From contig CP073213.1 in NCBI GenBank assembly GCA_020342235.1, positions 1,900,501 through 1,964,500 of the forward strand: a DNA stretch of 64,000 bases. The letters are read 5' to 3'. Position numbers and translations under genes: made by a program. Positions within the stretch are counted from its first letter, which is position 1, and every line of letters starts with the position of its first letter. Below, piece after piece: positions 59,486 to 64,000 of this stretch. The notes under the pieces are model-generated. The model was given only the letters and a program-made list of their open reading frames with translations. It did not search any database and was not told the DNA's origin. Source of the stretch: Saccharomycopsis phalli. Lineage: Eukaryota > Ascomycota > Saccharomycetes > Ascoideales > Saccharomycopsidaceae.

Positions 59486-62299
59486 ATGGAAAAGCGTGAA
59501 TTAGAAGCAGAAGACCCATCGTTAGCAAATAAGCGAGTAAAATTAAGCAGTGATACTATTTATAAATATGTGATCGTTCCTGTTGCTACAATTGGCTGTG
59601 GCAAGACAACCGTGGCATTAACTTTGAAGAAATTGTTTGGATGGGGACATATTCAAAATGATAACTTGATTGATGGCAAGAGGTTGTTGGAGAAAAACTC
59701 TTTGAGATATTTATTTGGTGATAATGAAATCCTCAAGACAGGGCAGTATTCAAAGGATCCAATGGACCCTCTACTGAATAACGTTGTAATTATAGATAGA
59801 AATAATCATATGCTACGAGAACGCAGAGATTTGATTAACAACTTGGAAAGTTTAAAGTCAAAAGATTTCCCCAAGGAAGAAACCGATGGAAAAAACACAA
59901 ACTTCCATTTCAGATTCATTGCCTTGAACTTTCTCCCTAAAAAAGATGACACCACGTTGTGGGAAGTTACTCACAAGAGAGTCGTCGACAGGGGTGATAA
60001 TCATCAGTCCATCAAGGCAAACACGGAAAATATTGATGGTATAATGAAAGGGTTTATTGATAGATTCGAAGCTATTGATCAGTCGAAAAGGCCAGACAGC
60101 TTGTTTGAGAAGGTAATTGGGTTAGATATTTATCTGAATGATAGTTCTAAAGCTAATGTGAAGACGGTGATAAATGAACTCGTTAATGCATACCCTGAAA
60201 TAATTGAGAAGCTTCCAACTGACAATGAAGTTGACCAAGCATTTGAATATGCGTTATCTTATCGACCAGTCTACACTAAGACATTCAACAAGAGAGAAGT
60301 AGCCGTTCAAGAAACAGATGTTGGAATTAATAAATATCTTTCTGACGAACTGATTTCATTTACTGGGACATTGAAACAGCGATATAATGATTTCTTAGTA
60401 AATGAGGTCGACTTGGAAGGCAATGTTGTGCATCTTGTGGATGAAGGTTTTTCCAACAGCAAGGACAGAAGAAAACAAAAGAGGGATGAGGAATTGAAAA
60501 ATACAAAGGCAGAAGATCAGAGTGAGCAAAAGGAGAGGCAGGAAAAAGAAGCAGAGGAAAAAGAGCAAAAGGAAAAGGAGCAAAAGGAAAAGGAGCAAAA
60601 GGAGAAGGAGCAAAAGGAGAAGGAGCAACAAGAGAAAGAAAAGCAGGCAACGGAATCCAAGCAGAATTGGAAAATTTCGGAAGAAGATGAAAATAGATTA
60701 TTGCAAGTCTTTGGAGAGGAGGATTTGAAAACCCTTAAAAATCTGATTGAGAAGAGCGTGAGAATGGTCACGACCAGAAAATTTGAGGATAAGCAACAGC
60801 GAACCCAGTTGCATCAGATTCTCAGAGAGATTTTCCCAGGGAAGTTAGAGTCCATCACAAACAGTGATAATACTATTTTGATAGGTGGGGCAACCAGAAG
60901 AACCAGAAGATCCAGAGGTGATAATGATAAGCAGGGAAATGATCCTTATGGAATGGGGCCAAAGAAAGAGTTTCTTCATTTTGCTTTGTACAAGGAGAAC
61001 AAGGACACCATGGAAGTTGCCAATTTGATTGCACGATTTCTAAGAATCAATTTCAAGCAGATCCGTTACGCAGGAACCAAGGATAGAAGGGCAGTCACGG
61101 TCCAAAATGCGTGCATTTCTAGAGTTCCAGCTGAAAGAGTCAACAGTTTGAATAAGACCTTAAGAGGGATTAGATTAGGGTCCTTTCGATATTCAGATAC
61201 TGGCTTATCGCTTGGAGATTTGAAGGGTAACGAGTTCACTATAGCAATTCGGGATGTGAAAAGTCATACTAAGAAACCGATTGAGGAAATTGTTGAAGAA
61301 GGAGTTCAAATTTTGAGAGAGAAGGGATTTATTAATTATTATGGGATGCAAAGATTTGGTACATTTTCGATTTCTACTCATGATGTTGGACGAAAGATTC
61401 TATTGGGTGATTGGAAAGGCGCATGTGACTTGATACTCTCCAACCAAGAATTTGTGCTACCAGAATCTCGAAAGGCCAGGGAAATCTGGGAGTCGACCAG
61501 AGACCCTGCTTTGGCCCTTAAGGAAATGCCTCGAAAATGTGTGGCCGAGGTCAGCATTTTAACCCAATTAACCCAATTGCACGACAAGGCATACTCAGAA
61601 GGAATCATGAAAATCCCTAGAAACTTGCGGATAATGTATGGCCACGCGTATCAGAGCTATGTGTGGAATGCGGCTACCAGCAAGCGAATTGAATTGTTTG
61701 GCTTGAATGTGGTGGTAGGCGACTTGATCATCGACTCAGAAAAGACCAAGCCTGATGTACCGGACAGTGACGAATTGGAGGGAGGTGAAGATGTAAAGGA
61801 TGTGACTTTTATTAGAGCCAGATCTCTTACGCAAGAAGATATTGACTCTAATCAATTTTCCATCTATGATGTGGTATTGCCTACTCCGGGATTTGACATT
61901 TTGTATCCTGAAAATCCAGAGCTCAGACAGGTTTATGTTGACATTATGGCAAAAGACGGATTGGACCCGTTCAAAATGACCAGAAATATCAGAGACTTTT
62001 CGTTTGCAGGAGCCTATAGACACATTTTGCACAAACCAAAGGATATCAAATACTCAATTCGTCACTACAGTGGTGCGTCTCAGAACTTGATTAATAACGA
62101 CTTGGACTTGTTAAGACTACAGACCGAGAAGCAGTCTTTCGATGGACTGCAAAGAATATTGCCAGACAATGGAGGTGAAAGAGTGGCCGTTATCTTGACC
62201 ATGACTCTTGGTACGTCAGCCTATGCTACAATGGCTCTTAGAGAATTAATGAAAATTGATACCAATCGGAGAAGTGAGCACTTTGATGTGAAGAATTGA
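59486..62299 (+). CDS. PUS7: Pseudouridine synthase Pus7 with an embedded Trl1-type polynucleotide kinase domain
   Basis: One continuous frame of 937 residues from ATG 59486. Residues 1-20 (KRELEAEDPS...NKRVKLS) resemble the basic Pus7 N-terminus. Residues 25-265 are a tRNA-ligase kinase domain: P-loop G37-T42 (GCGKTT), WGHIQND (53-59), IDRNNHMLRERR (103-114), KRVVDRGDNHQSIK (164-177), DGIMKGFIDRF (184-194) and the tail NAYPEIIEKLPTDNEVDQAFEYALSYRP. Pus7 resumes at residue 276 (ETDVGINKYLSDELISFTGTLKQRYNDFLVNEVD). Its TruD catalytic Asp is D533 in RYAGTKDRRAVT, and INYYGMQRFGTFSISTHDVG follows. The linker after the first Pus7 block has a KEQKE repeat. All key residues of both domains look intact. 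Upstream ATG 59417 would add 23 residues. The domain identities are confident; whether the fused protein is made is inferred. Confidence 0.92.
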   Translation: MEKRELEAEDPSLANKRVKLSSDTIYKYVIVPVATIGCGKTTVALTLKKLFGWGHIQNDNLIDGKRLLEKNSLRYLFGDNEILKTGQYSKDPMDPLLNNVVIIDRNNHMLRERRDLINNLESLKSKDFPKEETDGKNTNFHFRFIALNFLPKKDDTTLWEVTHKRVVDRGDNHQSIKANTENIDGIMKGFIDRFEAIDQSKRPDSLFEKVIGLDIYLNDSSKANVKTVINELVNAYPEIIEKLPTDNEVDQAFEYALSYRPVYTKTFNKREVAVQETDVGINKYLSDELISFTGTLKQRYNDFLVNEVDLEGNVVHLVDEGFSNSKDRRKQKRDEELKNTKAEDQSEQKERQEKEAEEKEQKEKEQKEKEQKEKEQKEKEQQEKEKQATESKQNWKISEEDENRLLQVFGEEDLKTLKNLIEKSVRMVTTRKFEDKQQRTQLHQILREIFPGKLESITNSDNTILIGGATRRTRRSRGDNDKQGNDPYGMGPKKEFLHFALYKENKDTMEVANLIARFLRINFKQIRYAGTKDRRAVTVQNACISRVPAERVNSLNKTLRGIRLGSFRYSDTGLSLGDLKGNEFTIAIRDVKSHTKKPIEEIVEEGVQILREKGFINYYGMQRFGTFSISTHDVGRKILLGDWKGACDLILSNQEFVLPESRKAREIWESTRDPALALKEMPRKCVAEVSILTQLTQLHDKAYSEGIMKIPRNLRIMYGHAYQSYVWNAATSKRIELFGLNVVVGDLIIDSEKTKPDVPDSDELEGGEDVKDVTFIRARSLTQEDIDSNQFSIYDVVLPTPGFDILYPENPELRQVYVDIMAKDGLDPFKMTRNIRDFSFAGAYRHILHKPKDIKYSIRHYSGASQNLINNDLDLLRLQTEKQSFDGLQRILPDNGGERVAVILTMTLGTSAYATMALRELMKIDTNRRSEHFDVKN
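59558..60281 (+). other. Trl1-family kinase domain within the PUS7 frame
   Basis: This segment aligns by eye with the central GTP-dependent 5'-OH polynucleotide kinase domain of Saccharomyces Trl1 (VPVATIGCGKTT; GHIQNDD; VDRNNHQFRER; RGNNHQSIK; KAYP...PKDDEIETAFRRSLDYKP). The ligase domain that precedes it and the cyclic phosphodiesterase that follows it in Trl1 are both absent. Confidence 0.88.
60563..60637 (+). repeat. 15-bp in-frame tandem repeat (EQKEK), 5 units
   Basis: Units start at 60563, 60578, 60593, 60608 and 60623 and encode EQKEK variants. The run is purine-only on the plus strand apart from one C per unit and expands a linker that is unrepeated in Saccharomyces Pus7. Confidence 0.9.
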
Positions 62300-62422
62300 T
62301 AATTAGGTAACCAATTTCAAATCCATTTAATCATTGTAGTAAACGGTCAAACCCCGACACTCTACGCACAATTATCAACTTGTTTATTATCGAGTCATGC
62401 TAATGCTTAAAATAAAACTTCC

Positions 62423-62659
62423 TTAATTGAAAGCACCACCTTTGTATAATTGCCATCCAACAGCAACAAATGGAAGAGCAAAACCCAAGCCCAAAAATCC
62501 AAAGTGAATAACAGCATATGGAATCTTTCTGTTGTGGACCTTGAAAGGAAGGTTAGAGTATGGACCCTCAGCAAAGTGAGAAGATCTGGCAGCAGACGAG
62601 GCGAATCCACGTCTAGCAACAATATTTCTTGATGTTCTAATTGATTGTCTTGCAAGCAT
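62423..62659 (-). CDS. COX8: Cytochrome c oxidase subunit VIIc (Cox8), mitochondrial
   Basis: The protein has 78 residues. A cleavable presequence rich in Arg and Ser (MLARQSIRTSRNIVARRGF) is followed by HFAEGPYSNLPFKVHNRKIPYAVIHFGFLGLGFALPFVAVGWQLYKGG, which aligns with Saccharomyces Cox8 (HFKDGVYENIPFKVKGRKTPYALSHFGF). One membrane span. An overlapping minus frame in another phase at the same place is a shadow. Confidence 0.96.
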   Translation of the reverse strand: MLARQSIRTSRNIVARRGFASSAARSSHFAEGPYSNLPFKVHNRKIPYAVIHFGFLGLGFALPFVAVGWQLYKGGAFN

Positions 62660-62856
62660 TATCTCTCTTAATGTGTGTAGTTGCTTGGAAATTTTATCAC
62701 TCTACTCGTCAGCATTACCCGGATGAAAAATAATCAGGACATTCCCATTTGAATTGTTGTGATTGGCTACATGTCTCATCACGTGATTTGCCAGGCAATA
62801 AACAAAATTGTTCATTTTCAACTAAGCGGTTAATCAATTATACATTCAAATTAAAC
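62660..62856. promoter_or_regulatory. Shared bidirectional promoter of COX8 and COX9
   Basis: 197 bp separate the two start codons. It holds a reverse CCAAT box (attgg, 62762-62766), the target of the Hap2/3/4/5 activator, and CACGTG (62780-62785, in tcacgtga), 13 bp further on. Both sites are centrally placed, so one element set could drive both oxidase subunits. Use is inferred. Confidence 0.7.
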
Positions 62857-63039
62857 ATGGCTATTGCTCCAATTACTGGTACTTTTAGAAGACGTGTCGC
62901 TACCGATATTGCCATTGGCTTGACTATCGGTTCCGTTGGTGCCTCTTACTGGTGGTGGGGATTCCACCAAGGTCTCGTTAACAAGAGAGAGAACTACTAC
63001 AAAAGTTTAGCCGCTGCTAAAGAAGCTGAAGACGCTTAA
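62857..63039 (+). CDS. COX9: Cytochrome c oxidase subunit VIIa (Cox9)
   Basis: The protein has 60 residues. MAIAPITGTFRRRVATDIAIGLTIGSVGASYWWWGFHQGLVNKRENYYKSLAA aligns with Saccharomyces Cox9 (MTIAPITGTIKRRVIMDIVLGFSLGGVMASYWWWGFHMDKINKREKFY). It has one membrane span and no cleaved presequence. The frame upstream of ATG 62857 is open but not part of the family protein. It is divergent from COX8. Confidence 0.97.
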   Translation: MAIAPITGTFRRRVATDIAIGLTIGSVGASYWWWGFHQGLVNKRENYYKSLAAAKEAEDA

Positions 63040-63197
63040 ATTCTCTTGCATCCGATATGTTATCAATATACGTAATTTTTTTTGACTGAATTATTTTGAT
63101 GGCGTTTGCTATCATTTGTAAAGACTAGTGGAATTTCAACAGCATTCATTAAATCATATACACAAGGCGAATAATAAATAGAAACAATCATAGCAAA

Positions 63198-63935
63198 TCA
63201 TGGGACATATGGAGGAGGAATATCAGTTAAAATGGGATTAGAAGAAAAAAAATCTATTCCAGGAGTTCTTGCTTTTTCTGACTTTAAATTAGAAAACCGC
63301 TTGTAGTAGTGGGTCGGACTGTAATTATGAAGCTCCTTATGCTTCTCTATTTTCTCAACCAACTTCTTAGAGAGATCTAATTTCAAGATCGGTGCTTGAC
63401 TTTTACTTTTACTTTTTCCGCTGCTCGACTCGCTGGTTGCGTCCTCATTAGTGGAAATTCCAGCGCCATTCAAACCCAACGAGATACTCAAGAGTGACTT
63501 GTTTTTTAATGGGCTATCAAACTCTGGTCTAACAGGAGAGCCTGCTCTAGTCATTGACAGACTCAGAGATCTTTTTTCCCAAATCTTTTCCTTAAGTTCC
63601 ATATTCTTAAGATCTTTTTGTACCAATGATCTCAAATATTCTACTCCAGCAGACGAGGAACTTAATGCACGCTTATTTTTAGTCGGTGGAATGGTGTCAA
63701 TAGACAAATTCATCTTGCCCAACTCTTCGTCATCTTCCATCACTAACGTAGAAGAATCAGAGTCAGTAGAGGTTCGTGAAGAAGAGCCGGCTTCAAGAGA
63801 ACTTGTAGTAACTGGATCGCTGTCCACATTATCGGAATCAGTAAGTGATGTAGCATTCTTCTTCTTACCAAGCTTTATAACCCGTCTTCTAGGCTTTTTC
63901 ATTTGATTAGACTGGTTTTTGTTGTTAAAATTCAT
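63198..63935 (-). CDS. Unrecognised Ser-rich basic protein (245 aa)
   Basis: From ATG 63935 (MNFNNKNQSNQMKKPRRRVIKLGKKKNA) the protein has 245 residues. I do not recognise it. A basic N-terminus that could be a nuclear signal is followed by a Ser/Thr/Asp-rich acidic part (about 30-70). Next comes a possibly helical segment SSAGVEYLRSLVQKDLKNMELKEKIWEKRSLSLS (about 93-126). SP sites (AGSPVRPEFDSPLKNKS) come next. A likely conserved C-terminal block reads KKLVEKIEKHKELHNYSPTHYYKRFSNL, and the end is NPILTDIPPPYVP. The upstream frame extends a codon to TTG only. Its promoter is cut by the window edge, and an upstream exon cannot be excluded. Confidence 0.75.
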   Translation of the reverse strand: MNFNNKNQSNQMKKPRRRVIKLGKKKNATSLTDSDNVDSDPVTTSSLEAGSSSRTSTDSDSSTLVMEDDEELGKMNLSIDTIPPTKNKRALSSSSAGVEYLRSLVQKDLKNMELKEKIWEKRSLSLSMTRAGSPVRPEFDSPLKNKSLLSISLGLNGAGISTNEDATSESSSGKSKSKSQAPILKLDLSKKLVEKIEKHKELHNYSPTHYYKRFSNLKSEKARTPGIDFFSSNPILTDIPPPYVP

Positions 63936-64000
63936 CAACTGATATTTGCTAACATCTGTTAATGTTTTTTCAACACTGCTAAACTCCTCCCCATGAAATA

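Noticed and set aside
60360-60771. Phe/Leu/Ser-rich minus frames opposite the PUS7 fusion
   Set aside because: They are produced by the complement of the KEQKE repeat.
62407-62655. Second minus frame overlapping COX8
   Set aside because: It is in another phase, while the COX8 frame matches the family along its whole length.
1-64000. Transposons, LTR elements, virus-like elements or CRISPR arrays
   Set aside because: No reverse transcriptase, integrase, transposase, terminal repeat pair or spaced repeat array was seen on either strand.

Overview
The window is nuclear DNA of a budding yeast with dense, mostly intron-poor protein genes and no bacterial features. Several signs point to the CTG (CUG-Ser) clade (Debaryomyces/Candida/Meyerozyma relatives). 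A CTG codon in KAP95 (10246-10248) sits where animal importin-beta has Ser. The first exon of the CCCH zinc-finger gene has three CTG codons inside an otherwise Ser/Asn/Gln-rich tail. A nuclear complex I subunit (NDUFS7/NUKM) is present, which Saccharomyces lacks, and the cell-wall genes are of the MP65 and PHR/GAS type. I did not identify the species.

Layout. 1-5.6 kb: end of an ADE16/17 gene, an MP65/SCW4-like wall glucanase, a GAS/PHR-type glucanosyltransferase whose 3' end overlaps TIM21, and then an intron-containing tRNA-Arg(CCG). 6-16.4 kb: RAD3, WIP1 (CENP-W), CIN4 (Arl2), KAP95, a kinase-type PFK26, CAF16 and LST7. 16.6-25.6 kb: a LEE1-like zinc finger, VPS38, SEC18, a LYC1-like acetyltransferase, TBP (SPT15) and PKR1. 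26-32 kb: a MAPR heme-binding protein, PRE8, ARC40, NPC2, UBX4 and ETF-alpha (AIM45). 32-49 kb: a GIP3/HER1-like leucine-rich protein, PMR1, MCM1, an IOC4-like PWWP protein, an unrecognised Ser/Asn-rich protein, NIF3, a second GAS enzyme and SSU72. 49-64 kb: RTF1, SKI2, RPS12, NUKM, a VHT1/SEO1-type permease, a PUS7 gene carrying a tRNA-ligase-type kinase domain, the divergent COX8/COX9 pair and an unrecognised Ser-rich protein.

Most genes are ordinary housekeeping genes. Four (RAD3, LEE1-like, VPS38, SSU72) have one short intron next to the start codon, so single open reading frames miss their first exons. CACGTG palindromes recur in many of the intergenic promoters, as expected for a Cbf1-type factor. 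I saw no transposon, LTR, CRISPR array or virus-derived element.

The most unusual object is at 59.5-62.3 kb. It is one continuous reading frame in which a complete-looking kinase domain of the fungal tRNA ligase Trl1 family (P-loop, IQND, DRNNH and RGDNHQSIK motifs) lies in the N-terminal region of the pseudouridine synthase Pus7. Pus7 is known to modify intron-containing pre-tRNA-Tyr and Trl1 works in tRNA splicing, so the fusion would join two steps of pre-tRNA maturation in one polypeptide.
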